Source: Bacillota bacterium (lineage in GTDB: Bacteria; Bacillota; Clostridia; Christensenellales; SZUA-584). From it: DNA of 34,909 nucleotides. The notes beneath the pieces were generated by a model. The model made no database searches, had not been told where the DNA came from, and was given only the letters and a program-made list of their open reading frames with translations. A program made the position numbers and the translations under genes. Position 1 is the stretch's first letter. Every line of letters starts with the position of its first letter. Location of the stretch: the NCBI GenBank assembly GCA_023406895.1, contig JAEXTV010000035.1, positions 1 through 34,909 on the forward strand. Reading direction: 5' to 3'. Shown in pieces: positions 1-8,474 of this stretch.

Positions 1-597
1 CGCGATGTACGCCATTTCAGCGGTGTATTCCATCACCACCGCGTTTTCCACCGCTTTGGCGCAGCTTGTCCCCCAGCTGAACGGCCCGTGGTTCGCCACA
101 ATCACCGCACTCACCTCAAGCGGGTCAATACCGCGCTGATTGAACGTCTCGATGATGACCGTGCCCGTCTCTTTTTCATACGCGCCATTGATCTCGGCAT
201 CCGTCATGCGCCGCGTGCACGGAATGCCGCCGTAAAAATTGTCCGCGTGCGTCGTCCCGAGCGCCGGTATGTCCCTGTTCGCCTGCGCCCAGCTCGTCGC
301 CCACTTCGAATGCGTGTGCACCACCGCCTTCACACCCTTGAACGCTTTATAAATTTCCACATGCGTCGGCGTGTCGGAGGAGGGATTCAGCGTTCCTTCC
401 ACCCGTTTGCCGTCAAGATCCACCACGACCATATCGTTTGCGGTCATCGTGTAGTAGCTCACGCCGCTCGGCTTGATGACCACAAGCCCTGTCTCCTCGT
501 CAAACGCGCTCACGTTGCCCCATGTGAGCAGCACAAGCCCGTATGTCACGAGATCGAGATTCGCCTTAAGCACTTCCTTTTTTAATGTTTCCAACAT
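1..597 (-). CDS. araD: L-ribulose-5-phosphate 4-epimerase, C-terminus cut by window edge
   Basis: Interconverts L-ribulose 5-phosphate and D-xylulose 5-phosphate, linking L-arabinose to the pentose phosphate pathway (family knowledge). From an ATG at 597, 199 uninterrupted codons run off the left edge; E. coli AraD has 231 residues, so roughly 30 are missing. The class II aldolase/adducin fold is clear: WGNVS at residues 26-30, KPSGV at 42-46, SSDTPTH at 73-79, HTHS at 94-97, TTHAD at 115-119 and NHGPF at 169-173. His94, His96 and His170 match the zinc ligands and Asp119 a catalytic acid. The ATG was chosen because the protein starts in the family's usual way (MLETLKKEV), but no good ribosome site precedes it; a well-placed AAAAGGAG lies before an out-of-frame ATG at 676. 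It is 123 bp downstream of the FGGY kinase and probably cotranscribed with it. Confidence 0.93.
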   Translation of the reverse strand, partial: MLETLKKEVLKANLDLVTYGLVLLTWGNVSAFDEETGLVVIKPSGVSYYTMTANDMVVVDLDGKRVEGTLNPSSDTPTHVEIYKAFKGVKAVVHTHSKWATSWAQANRDIPALGTTHADNFYGGIPCTRRMTDAEINGAYEKETGTVIIETFNQRGIDPLEVSAVIVANHGPFSWGTSCAKAVENAVVMEYTAEMAYIA

Positions 598-625
598 ATA
601 TTTGTTCAGATCATTGTGATTCGCG

Positions 626-676
626 TCAATGGCCTGCTGCCACTGTTGGCTCGCGGCTGGCCAAAACCAGGTACAT
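626..676 (-). CDS. possible 16-aa leader ORF or displaced araD start
   Basis: An ATG at 676 follows an AAAAGGAG ribosome site at 7-nt spacing. It encodes MYLVLASREPTVAAGH and stops 28 nt before the araD ATG. The araD frame is itself open upstream through this stretch, in a different register. Two readings are possible: a short leader whose translation feeds araD by reinitiation, or the true araD start separated from its frame by a small indel. Nothing in the peptide (no codon run, no aromatic cluster) points to attenuation. Confidence 0.2.
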   Translation of the reverse strand: MYLVLASREPTVAAGH

Positions 677-720
677 GATCCGGCTCCTTTTCTTTTAATA
701 ATAGAATCTTTTATATCAAC

Positions 721-2322
721 TCATATTTGATGGCGAACAATCTCCGCGGCCTTGCGCTCCACATCAAGGCCGGCCTCATACCGTTCCATGTATACCTTAT
801 ACCCTTGTATGTCAGCCGCATCCGGTTCCACGGTTGTGCGTTCGCTGTTTTGGAATACACGACCATCCAGATAATCAGACAGCGTTTCACCCTGTTTGTT
901 CATCATATACGCCGCGAGTATCGCCATACCCCAAGGGCCACCCTCACCCGCCGTCGACATCACAGTCACCGGTGCCCCCATCGCGGCGGCCATGATTTTA
1001 AGGCCCACATTGGCATCCTTGAAAAATCCGCCGTGTCCTGTAATCGAGTCTATCGCAGCCCCCTCATCCTCCAGCAATATCTTCATGCCGATCTTCAGTG
1101 ACGCAAGAGCTGAATAAAGATGTGTTCTCATGAAATTCGCAATAGTAAATGACGCATCGGGCGTACGCATAAACAGCGGACGTCCCTCTTCGAGCCCGGT
1201 CACATGCTCGCCTGAAATGTAATTGCAGGAAACCAGTCCGCCGCAATCCGCGTCACCGGTGAGAGCCTTATTGAGAAGTTTATTATATAGCGTTTTTGTA
1301 TCAAATTGCGCGCCAAGCAGTTCCGCCGCCTGGCCAAGCAGCTTCACCCATGCATCAAGATCTCCGAGGCAGTTGTTGCAGTGCACCATTGCCACCGGAT
1401 CGCCCGAAGGTGTGGTCACCATATCCACTTCGGCATGCAACTCGTTCAGCGCTTTTTCGAGCACAATCATCGCGAACACGCTGGTTCCCGCGCTGATGTT
1501 GCCCGTACGCTGCCGCACGCTATTCGTTGCGACCATACCTGTGCCCGCGTCGCCCTCGGGCGGGCACATCGGTATTCCCGCTTTGAGCGTTCCTGTCGCA
1601 TCCAGCAATCTGGCACCCGCTTCGCTGAGCGTTCCGGCTTTTTCTCCCGCAGGCAGAATCCGCGGCAATATATCAGAAAGCTTCCACGCGTATGGCTTTG
1701 TCAATCGATCGAATTTGTCGATCATGCCAATGTCGTATGTACGCGTTAAATCATTAAGCGGGAACATACCGGACGCATCTCCAATACCGATCACCTTCTC
1801 GCCGGAAAGCTGCCAGTGTATATACCCCGCGAGCGTTGTAAGAAAGCTTATGTCCTTCACATGCGGCTCGCCGTTCAGTATCGCCTGATACAGGTGCGCT
1901 ATGCTCCAACGCTGGGGAATATTGAACCCGAACAGCTTTGTCAGATCTGCCGCAGCTTTGCCCGTAATGGTATTGCGCCACGTACGAAACGGCACAAGCT
2001 GGTTATCGTCCTTATCAAACGCCATATATCCGTGCATCATCGCCGAGACACCCAAAGCGCCGATTGTTTCAATCGTTGTGTCATACTTTTTGCTGACATC
2101 GTCCGCCAGCTGTGCATAACAGTCGCGTATTCCGTTCCAGATATCATCCAAAGCGTATGTCCATTTACCGTCTTCGAATCTGTTCTCCCATGTGTGAGAG
2201 CCTGTCGCAATCTGGCTGTGCGTTTTGTCAACCAGCACTGCCTTGATACGCGTCGATCCGAGCTCAATTCCAAGATATGTTTCGCCTTTTTTCAGCGCAT
2301 TTTTGATCGCTTGAATATCCAT
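721..2322 (-). CDS. FGGY-family carbohydrate kinase, probable pentulokinase (ribulokinase-like)
   Basis: ATP-dependent sugar kinase of the FGGY family (hexokinase/actin fold), 533 residues. The N-terminal phosphate loop reads LGIELGSTRIKAVL at residues 17-30. The C-terminal half carries a glycine-rich GHGGFF segment and the AGEGGPWGMAILAAY nucleotide-site region typical of the family. The ATG at 2322 was preferred over one at 2361 because AGAGGAGG sits 4-5 nt before it and the upstream 13 residues look non-coding. It lies directly before araD, so phosphorylation of L-ribulose to supply AraD is the natural role. Clostridia are known to use such divergent FGGY kinases as ribulokinases (AraK type). 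D-xylulose is an alternative substrate, because xylA is nearby and no other xylulokinase gene is in the window. Confidence 0.85.
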   Translation of the reverse strand: MDIQAIKNALKKGETYLGIELGSTRIKAVLVDKTHSQIATGSHTWENRFEDGKWTYALDDIWNGIRDCYAQLADDVSKKYDTTIETIGALGVSAMMHGYMAFDKDDNQLVPFRTWRNTITGKAAADLTKLFGFNIPQRWSIAHLYQAILNGEPHVKDISFLTTLAGYIHWQLSGEKVIGIGDASGMFPLNDLTRTYDIGMIDKFDRLTKPYAWKLSDILPRILPAGEKAGTLSEAGARLLDATGTLKAGIPMCPPEGDAGTGMVATNSVRQRTGNISAGTSVFAMIVLEKALNELHAEVDMVTTPSGDPVAMVHCNNCLGDLDAWVKLLGQAAELLGAQFDTKTLYNKLLNKALTGDADCGGLVSCNYISGEHVTGLEEGRPLFMRTPDASFTIANFMRTHLYSALASLKIGMKILLEDEGAAIDSITGHGGFFKDANVGLKIMAAAMGAPVTVMSTAGEGGPWGMAILAAYMMNKQGETLSDYLDGRVFQNSERTTVEPDAADIQGYKVYMERYEAGLDVERKAAEIVRHQI

Positions 2323-2352
2323 ATGTCCTCCTCTGTGGTGTTTGCTGTTACC

Positions 2353-2382
2353 ATAATACAATTGCCCTGCCTAAACAGACAA
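2353..2382 (-). promoter_or_regulatory. candidate promoter for the FGGY kinase-araD unit
   Basis: Minus-strand TTGTCT (2377-2382) and TATTAT (2353-2358) are separated by 18 bp and lie about 30 bp before the kinase ATG. Spacing is slightly long. Seen by eye only. Confidence 0.35.
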
Positions 2383-2395
2383 TGCTCGTGTTGGA

Positions 2396-2575
2396 TTTTG
2401 TTGCAAGTGATTCCATCGGCCCACGGTCTGACTTCTCAACCAGACGGCTAAAAACAAAGCCGACATCAGTGAGGCGCTTAGATTACACCACCCAGTGTCA
2501 GCTCAACAGCTTATTCTTGCGCCTTGTGAAAGCGATGGGAACGCAAACGGCGCTCTCCGGTGCGGCCATCACCTA
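2396..2575. other. structured non-coding spacer, possible dispersed-element remnant
   Basis: The 253-bp gap between the XylF-like gene and the FGGY kinase holds no convincing gene. On the plus strand it contains two adjacent hairpins: GTCTG-10 nt-CAGAC at 2426-2445 and CGGCT-8 nt-AGCCG at 2445-2462. A GC-rich tract follows to 2570. The sequence style differs from the neighbouring genes and resembles interspersed elements of gut Firmicutes, but I could not match it to a named family. Confidence 0.3.
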
Positions 2576-3616
2576 TCAATTTGGCCACGCGCTCTTCGGA
2601 ACATTCTGGTAAACCTGTTCTATGGTATAAAAACCGCCTTTTACAATCGTTTCGAATATATTCTCACTCGTTACCGGCGTCGGCTCATAGAAAATATACG
2701 GAACATCGTATGTGCCGTCGTTGATCGTACCCGCCTCAGTCAGGCTTTCGCCTTTCGCCATTTTTACGGCAATCTCGGCGGCTCCTTCCGCAAGCACGCT
2801 GATGGGCTTGTAAACGGTCATGTGCTGCGTCTCTTCCACAATACGCTGGCATGCCCCAAGTTCCGCATCCTGCCCTGTCACATAAACACTTCCGGCCAGC
2901 CGGTTTTCACTTAACGCATTGATGGCGCCTTCGGCGAGCCTGTCGTCTCCCGCAATGATGGCATCAATATGCACACCCTCGCTGATTTTTTGGCTTACGT
3001 AATCGTATGCCACTTCATCTCGCCAGGCGTCGATGAACGTTTCGCCCACCACATTGATTTCTCCGGCATCGATATACGGTGCCAAAACCTCGTTGCAGGC
3101 GCTGTTGATCATGAAAACGTTATTGTCGGTCTCGGGGCCGTTAAGTATCAGATAGTTGCCCTTTGGAACATTCTCGACGGCTTTTTGCGCCATCAAATGG
3201 CCCACCGAGTAATTATTAAATGAAATGTAAAGGTCCACATTGGCATTCTTGATGAGCCTGTCATACGCGATAAATTTGACATTTTGGCTTTGAGCATATT
3301 TCACGAGGTCCGAAAGTGTATCTTTATCATAGGCGACCACAGCCAGCACGTCCACGCCTTGATCGATCATCTCCATACCGATCTGCTTTTGACGCTCACT
3401 GTCCTCGTAGCCGTTCTGAACGATCACTGTCGCGCCCAGTTCTTCTGCTTTTGTCACGAAAATGTCCCGGTCTCTCGCCCATCTTTCCACCGTCATTGTA
3501 TCCGTCATAAATCCTATTTTGATCACACCGTCGTCATTTTTGTAAACATGAGCAGATTGACATCCAAACAGCATTGGCATCAGCAGCACCAGCATAACCA
3601 CCGAGATTTTCTTCAT
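2576..3616 (-). CDS. XylF-like sugar-binding lipoprotein without its own permease
   Basis: Extracytoplasmic sugar-binding protein of the periplasmic-binding-protein type 1 family, closest in style to D-xylose-binding XylF. The 346 residues begin with a lipoprotein signal (MKKISVVMLVLLMPMLFGC, acylated Cys19). XylF-like signatures include IGFMTDT, ERWARDRDIF, AYDRLI, YISFNN, GPETDNN, VTGQDAE and MTVYKPI. The start at 3616 has GGGAGGT at 6-nt spacing. It is the last gene of the signalling operon, 12 bp after the response regulator, and no permease or ATPase follows. It may therefore serve the ChvE-GguAB type transporter at 8.5-12.5 kb, or present sugar to the sensor at 6.7-7.7 kb. A xylose ligand is inference. 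Confidence 0.85.
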   Translation of the reverse strand: MKKISVVMLVLLMPMLFGCQSAHVYKNDDGVIKIGFMTDTMTVERWARDRDIFVTKAEELGATVIVQNGYEDSERQKQIGMEMIDQGVDVLAVVAYDKDTLSDLVKYAQSQNVKFIAYDRLIKNANVDLYISFNNYSVGHLMAQKAVENVPKGNYLILNGPETDNNVFMINSACNEVLAPYIDAGEINVVGETFIDAWRDEVAYDYVSQKISEGVHIDAIIAGDDRLAEGAINALSENRLAGSVYVTGQDAELGACQRIVEETQHMTVYKPISVLAEGAAEIAVKMAKGESLTEAGTINDGTYDVPYIFYEPTPVTSENIFETIVKGGFYTIEQVYQNVPKSAWPN

Positions 3617-3628
3617 TCGGAACCTCCC

Positions 3629-5206
3629 TTAAATTTGCTTTTGGTAGGTTGACGGAGATACACCTTCAAATTTTTTGAACAGCCTGCTGAAGTAGTTGGG
3701 ATCGCTGTATCCCGACAAATAGCATATTTCTTTAATTGACAAGTCGCTGTTCTTCATCAATTTCTTTGCGTTTTCCATTCGAACAGCCGTCAGCTTTTCT
3801 ATGAAGTTTATGCCCATTTCCTGTTTATACAGCCTGCTGAAATATTGAGGGCTGATGTATAACTCTTTCGAGATATCATCCAGCGTTAATTCCTGATTAA
3901 AGCGTTCACTGATGATTTTGTTGGCTTTGTCTACAATAAAGCCAATTGTTTTTTCCTTTGAACGGCTGATTCGGCGGGCAATACCGCCGATCTTTTCTAT
4001 CAGCATCTGCTCGAACTCCAGCCGTGATGTGCACCCAAGAAGCTGTGTCAAGTAGCCTGAGTATTCAATGCACTTGTCGTTCTCCACCCCGTTCTCTATA
4101 GCGAGGCGGTGAGCCACAATGACTATTTCGATTAATCTGTTGCGAACACCTTCCTGTCCCATGATATTATCATACTTAGAGAACATATCCGTCAAGATGG
4201 AAAGACAAAGCTGTGAGTCACCTTTTTCAATCGCCTTAATCAGCCTGTTCTCCTCAGCGAACATTTCAAAGCCCATATTGGATATATTCGGCGCAATATC
4301 ATCAATATGTATAATTTTCTGGCCTTCGGTATGATTCAGCGCTTTGAGAGCCTCCTGATAAGAGATCAGGATATCCCTGTCGGAGTGAATTTTCCCGATT
4401 CCCACCTTGAACTTCATATTATACTTGTGTTCAATCTTTCTGACAATACTTTCAATGTATGAGATGGCGGCCACACGCTGGGAATACTCGTCTTCAACGC
4501 TTTGCGCCACATAAACCACAACGCGGTCAAGCATCACCGGCCCCACAATACACTTGCTTTTGTATTTGAGGCAGTCCCTGAAGAATGTGTAAAACTTCTG
4601 ATTTTGAACGCTGTCTCCCAAGGCCACACCCGGTTCCTGATGAGACCGCTCACCGAATGTCAGTATAAATATATAGCCCGTTTCACACTGAATATCAAAA
4701 AGTTCCTTATAGCGCCCGATATCCGCTTCCTGTGAAAGCAGCAAAGAATAGATAAAACTGTGCTCCAAAACCGATAGCATTTTATCCAGCTTCTCTTTTG
4801 TTTCCAATTCCTGGTCGAATTTGCGCCGTTCCTCATCGAGCTCGCGTACGATCCGCTCCAGCGTTTCCACCAGGCGCGACCGGTTCACCGGTTTGGTTAA
4901 ATACTCGCATGCGCCAAGTTCCACGGCCTGCTGTGCAAATTCAAAATACTCATACACCGACATGATAATAAATTTGATATTGTGATGTATTTTTTTTATC
5001 TCTTTCACAGCCTCAAGGCCGTTGATGCCCGGCATCCGAATGTCGGTTAAAATGATATCAGGCCGCTCCAAACGCACCTTCTCAATCGCTTCCCGCCCGG
5101 AGCGCGCCGTTTGTGTCACCTGAATATTCGCAAATTCGTTATCCACGATATGCTTAACCGATTCAATGACAATCTGCTCGTCATCAAATACCATCAGACT
5201 ATACAT
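3629..5206 (-). CDS. YesN-type response regulator (REC + AraC HTH)
   Basis: DNA-binding output of a two-component system, 525 residues. The N-terminal receiver domain (about 1-120) has acidic pocket Asp8/Asp9, phospho-acceptor Asp55 in LTDIRMPG, Ser83 and Lys105 in LTKPV. A middle segment of about 280 residues resembles the linker of YesN-class regulators. The C-terminal 100 residues form an AraC-type double HTH ending in SGYSDPNYFSRLFKKFEGVSP. Its ATG overlaps the end of the kinase gene by 8 nt, indicating coupled translation. By analogy with XylFII-LytS-YesN it should activate the pentose transport genes when sugar is sensed. The target operators are not proven; a candidate direct repeat lies upstream of the ChvE-like gene. 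Confidence 0.93.
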   Translation of the reverse strand: MYSLMVFDDEQIVIESVKHIVDNEFANIQVTQTARSGREAIEKVRLERPDIILTDIRMPGINGLEAVKEIKKIHHNIKFIIMSVYEYFEFAQQAVELGACEYLTKPVNRSRLVETLERIVRELDEERRKFDQELETKEKLDKMLSVLEHSFIYSLLLSQEADIGRYKELFDIQCETGYIFILTFGERSHQEPGVALGDSVQNQKFYTFFRDCLKYKSKCIVGPVMLDRVVVYVAQSVEDEYSQRVAAISYIESIVRKIEHKYNMKFKVGIGKIHSDRDILISYQEALKALNHTEGQKIIHIDDIAPNISNMGFEMFAEENRLIKAIEKGDSQLCLSILTDMFSKYDNIMGQEGVRNRLIEIVIVAHRLAIENGVENDKCIEYSGYLTQLLGCTSRLEFEQMLIEKIGGIARRISRSKEKTIGFIVDKANKIISERFNQELTLDDISKELYISPQYFSRLYKQEMGINFIEKLTAVRMENAKKLMKNSDLSIKEICYLSGYSDPNYFSRLFKKFEGVSPSTYQKQI

Positions 5207-6749
5207 CGCTCATCGTCTCCTCTCCGGCTGAAGGCTCGTCATATGTAAAAAGCGGTATCTTGAGAATGATCTTTGATCCTTCTCCGGGGTTGCTCTCTAT
5301 TTCAATCACATCTTCCACACCGAAGAACAACCGCAGCCGCTGCATCACATTCGCAATACCGATACCTGTGGTGTGGCCCGATTTTTTATTCTCGAACATC
5401 TCACAATTAAGAATACGCTGCTTTGTGCTTTCGTTCATGCCTACCCCGTCATCCTCTATTGAGATACGCACATAATCGCGATCGTTTTCGATTGAGATGG
5501 AGATCGTGCCTCCCTGTTCCAAATTGCCAATGCCGTGTATCGTCGCGTTTTCAACAAGCGGCTGGATTATCAGCGGCGGCACATCAATATCGAGCACGCT
5601 GCAGTCAATATTGTAATTAAATTTTATGATATCGCCAAACCGCACATAAATCAGGTTGCTGTAGGCCCGAACCGAGTCAATCTCTTCTTTGAGCTTGACT
5701 TTGCGGTTCAAGCTTTTCACATTGTAGCGGAACATTTTTGAAATGTCATCAAGAAAGCTGGAGGTTCGTTCGGCCCCTTCGAGCATGGCCAGCTGCATGC
5801 CCGCGTTGAGCGTATTGAACAGAAAATGCGGATTGATCTGCATTTGGAGCGCTTTTATCTGCGCATCCACCAGCAGTGACTGTATTTTAAGGTTTTCAAT
5901 CTGCTGCTCCAACAGCTGAGATTCCGTATCCGCTTTGTCGTGCAGCTCACCGATATATTCCTTAATGCTGTGCTTCATGGCGTTGAACGCCCCCGCCATG
6001 ATGCTGATTTCATCTTTAGAGGCCACTTCGATATCTTCAATATCGAAATGGCCTGTGGATATCTCGCCGGCGGACGATGCCAGCTTGATAATCGGCTTTG
6101 TCATTTTATACGTCATGTTTGTGATCATGATGATGTTGAGAAGTATCACAGAAACAAGCAGTATGATGTTGGTTGTGCTTAAATTCTTCAAATCTTCGGA
6201 CATACCGATATACTGCATGGTATTCTTGTTGACTTTGCTTAAGTTGAGCCGATCCGTGTAGGTCTTGATATAATCGGCAATCTGGTTGGCATCAGAGTAC
6301 TGAACGATGTACTGATCGGCATTGCCGAGACGTTTGCTCTCCACGGCGGCCTCTGTCTCCTCGATATACGATGCCACCATATTAGAGATATCTTTGTAAA
6401 TCAAATCGTCCTGATCGAAAACCCCTTTGTCCTCAATAAACATCTTCTTAGCCTGATCGCTCAGCACATCCCTGTTTTTCGAATACTCAAGCAGGCTGTC
6501 CGAATCATCCGTGCTCAAATAATTCGCCAGATTCTCATCAACGCTCTGCATCGTTCCCAAAAACTCTTCGATTTGAACATTGGCAGAAAACATATCGTCC
6601 ATCTTGGAGATGAGATTTCCGGAGATCACCAAAATAAAGACACTCGTAATGCTCATGAGCGCCGTTGTCAGCACATAAACGAGAATCATACGTGTCCGTA
6701 TGCTGTTGAATACTTTTTCTGTCAGCTTGTTTATCTTCTTCATTTTCAT
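5199..6749 (-). CDS. LytS/YesM-type sensor histidine kinase
   Basis: Membrane histidine kinase of the His_kinase (PF06580) class, 516 residues. TM1 spans about 21-43, an extracellular domain about 45-190, and TM2 about 193-211, followed by a HAMP-like segment to about 265 and a coiled coil. The phosphorylated His308 lies in NPHFLFNTLNA. The ATP-binding domain shows LVENATIHG (N box), EDDGVGM (G1) and TGIGIANV (G2). Start and stop overlap both neighbours: ATGA with the sensor gene upstream (4 nt) and 8 nt with the regulator downstream. The extracellular domain is too small to be a sugar-binding fold itself, which fits signal input from the adjacent membrane-anchored binding protein. Confidence 0.93.
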   Translation of the reverse strand: MKMKKINKLTEKVFNSIRTRMILVYVLTTALMSITSVFILVISGNLISKMDDMFSANVQIEEFLGTMQSVDENLANYLSTDDSDSLLEYSKNRDVLSDQAKKMFIEDKGVFDQDDLIYKDISNMVASYIEETEAAVESKRLGNADQYIVQYSDANQIADYIKTYTDRLNLSKVNKNTMQYIGMSEDLKNLSTTNIILLVSVILLNIIMITNMTYKMTKPIIKLASSAGEISTGHFDIEDIEVASKDEISIMAGAFNAMKHSIKEYIGELHDKADTESQLLEQQIENLKIQSLLVDAQIKALQMQINPHFLFNTLNAGMQLAMLEGAERTSSFLDDISKMFRYNVKSLNRKVKLKEEIDSVRAYSNLIYVRFGDIIKFNYNIDCSVLDIDVPPLIIQPLVENATIHGIGNLEQGGTISISIENDRDYVRISIEDDGVGMNESTKQRILNCEMFENKKSGHTTGIGIANVMQRLRLFFGVEDVIEIESNPGEGSKIILKIPLFTYDEPSAGEETMSDV

Positions 6750-7744
6750 GGTTTCAAATATTCCGAGATATTCTCAGCCGTATAAGAGTTGATTTTGATG
6801 TCGACAAACGTGTTGGAAAACGTTCTTCCCATGCTTTCAAACAGCAGCTTCACGCTTTGATAACCAACTTCGTAGCCTCTCCTGTCAATCACGCCGAATA
6901 TCACGCCTTTTTTGATATAATCGATGATTTGCTCAGTCATTCCCGTTCCCACGATAGAAACCTTGCCCACAAGATTGCGCTCTCTGATCACATTCACCGC
7001 AGAGATGGTATCCTTCGCGTTGGTACACAAAATCACATCGATGTCGGGGTGCTCTGTGAGCGTTGTTCGAATCTGATCTTCTGCACCGAGAAGCTCACTT
7101 GTGCCATGCAGTGTGCTTACAATATTGATCGGCTGTTTTCCCATTCCGGTCATTATGTTTTGCGTTGACGGATTGAGCGCACCGTTTTTACCGTAGTCCT
7201 CAGACAATACAATCGCAAGATCCACCATTTCACGGTCCTTGCTTAGCTGAGCAATGAGCTTGGCAGCATCAAGACCGAATTTGTAGTTGTTTGTACCGAC
7301 AAATACCGCTCTGTCGTTCTCGGGTATGTCGTACTTACACGAGACGACATTAATTCCGGATTCCGTCGCTTGACTGATCGCTTGAATAAATTCTTCCGAG
7401 ATATCCCCAGCCACAATAATACCGTCCATTTTCGACTGATTGGCAATATGAATATACTCAACCGCTTTGACTGTGCTTTCGGGCTCCGGAACCTCGTTGT
7501 ATTCAATCGCGACATTATACCGCTTCGCCGCGTCGGTCGCGCCTTGCTTGAAATCTTTCCAATAGATATCATCTTCCGTGTTCAATATCAGCGAAAAACA
7601 ATAGTCGGGATGATTACGAAGCTCATACGCATTATCCCGGTCGGTGTTGTCATTAACACGTGAGTAGAAATACAGTGATCCGGCCGCTGCGGCAGCTGTT
7701 ACAGCCACAAGCAAACCAAATGCCGTTTTATAAACCCATTTCAT
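6746..7744 (-). CDS. membrane-anchored sugar-binding sensor (XylFII-like)
   Basis: Periplasmic-binding-protein type 1 (LacI-like) domain of about 300 residues on the outer face, held by an N-terminal membrane segment at about residues 5-27. There is no lipobox Cys, so it is likely an uncleaved signal anchor. Binding-fold motifs include GIIVAGDI, GINVVSCKYDI, ILCTNAKDT and VGTGMT. It precedes a LytS-type kinase (4-nt ATGA overlap) and a YesN-type regulator. In Clostridium beijerinckii such a protein, XylFII, binds D-xylose and drives LytS dimerisation (established knowledge); the same role here is inferred from gene order and architecture. The ATG at 7744 has GAGGAAA 6 nt before it and lies 17 nt inside the upstream gene. 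Confidence 0.85.
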   Translation of the reverse strand: MKWVYKTAFGLLVAVTAAAAAGSLYFYSRVNDNTDRDNAYELRNHPDYCFSLILNTEDDIYWKDFKQGATDAAKRYNVAIEYNEVPEPESTVKAVEYIHIANQSKMDGIIVAGDISEEFIQAISQATESGINVVSCKYDIPENDRAVFVGTNNYKFGLDAAKLIAQLSKDREMVDLAIVLSEDYGKNGALNPSTQNIMTGMGKQPINIVSTLHGTSELLGAEDQIRTTLTEHPDIDVILCTNAKDTISAVNVIRERNLVGKVSIVGTGMTEQIIDYIKKGVIFGVIDRRGYEVGYQSVKLLFESMGRTFSNTFVDIKINSYTAENISEYLKP

Positions 7745-8279
7745 GAGTGATTTCCTCTACAAAGCGACTGATGTCAAAATTACTGTTCACCCTTGAACAG
7801 AGCAAAGAGTCGTAAAGCTGATTCTTAAAGCAAGTCTTTAAAATCAGCGTTGGGTTGATTGCGGCGATGCCGTTTTGATCAGCAACAGGCTCAATCTGGT
7901 TAAGCCCTGCCGCAATATCACAAACCGAAATCGTTTCGAATACCTCTTCCGTCAGCGGATGTCCTTTCAATTCAAGACATATCATATATTCGATATCATT
8001 TTTGTTCCACATATTCACTTGAATACCGAAAAACTGTTCTTTATCCGCCGGGATTTTTAAAATCAGCGGTTCGATGCCCATCTGATGCAGCTGTTCCAGC
8101 ATGTCGGGGCCGTAATGTTTACGGGAGCACTGATTTGTATCGATGATTAATACCGCGTTGTTATCAAAATGCTCAATAATCTTTTTGAGCAGACGGAAAC
8201 GAAACTGCGTTTTGTCCTGTACTTTCATGTAGTCAACCCGGGTTTCGCCGGATTTGCTTTTTGATATTTTCACTTTCAT
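7728..8279 (-). CDS. hypothetical protein, first gene of the sugar-sensing operon
   Basis: I do not recognise this 183-residue protein. It has no signal peptide or membrane segment, so it is probably cytoplasmic. The N terminus is basic (MKVKISKSKSGETR). A hydrophobic strand (AVLIIDT) is followed by NQCSRKHYG; five cysteines are spread along the chain, and the C terminus is acidic/helical (RFVEEITHEMGL). An alternative TTG start at 8297 would add six residues; the ATG at 8279 was preferred because a G-rich GGGCGGGG stretch precedes it. It overlaps the sensor gene by 17 nt, so translation is coupled to the sensor-kinase-regulator trio. A role in tuning the same sugar response is inferred from position only. 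Confidence 0.75.
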   Translation of the reverse strand: MKVKISKSKSGETRVDYMKVQDKTQFRFRLLKKIIEHFDNNAVLIIDTNQCSRKHYGPDMLEQLHQMGIEPLILKIPADKEQFFGIQVNMWNKNDIEYMICLELKGHPLTEEVFETISVCDIAAGLNQIEPVADQNGIAAINPTLILKTCFKNQLYDSLLCSRVNSNFDISRFVEEITHEMGL

Positions 8280-8330
8280 GTCACGCGCCCCGCCCAAGAT
8301 ACTTATTGATTTTCCCCGACATTTTCCTCA

Positions 8331-8359
8331 ATTATAACATAATCCATACATGCTTAAAA
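8331..8359 (-). promoter_or_regulatory. promoter of the sugar-sensing operon
   Basis: A perfect minus-strand TATAAT (8331-8336) is preceded at 17 bp by a weak TTTTAA (8354-8359). It sits about 50 bp before the first gene and just after the transporter terminator, which separates the signalling operon from the transport operon. Confidence 0.55.
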
Positions 8360-8384
8360 GAGACCGCCTTTATAACAAAGAATA

Positions 8385-8422
8385 GCCTGCCGGGCGGCTG
8401 ATTGCGCAGCCGCCCTTCAGGC
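8385..8422 (-). terminator. intrinsic terminator of the ChvE-GguAB operon
   Basis: On the minus strand, GCCTG and a 9-bp stem GGGCGGCTG / CAGCCGCCC with a 6-nt loop form a strong hairpin with a 2x2 internal loop, followed by TATTCTTTG. It begins about 53 nt after the permease stop. Confidence 0.75.
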
Positions 8423-8474
8423 CAAACCCTATAACCAGCATGTTCGAGCCACACTCGTCCCGAACTTGTGATTT

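Noticed and set aside
2396..2575. Group II intron or retron fragment
   Set aside because: The hairpins suggested it, but no domain V-like sequence, reverse transcriptase or retron-type flanks are present.
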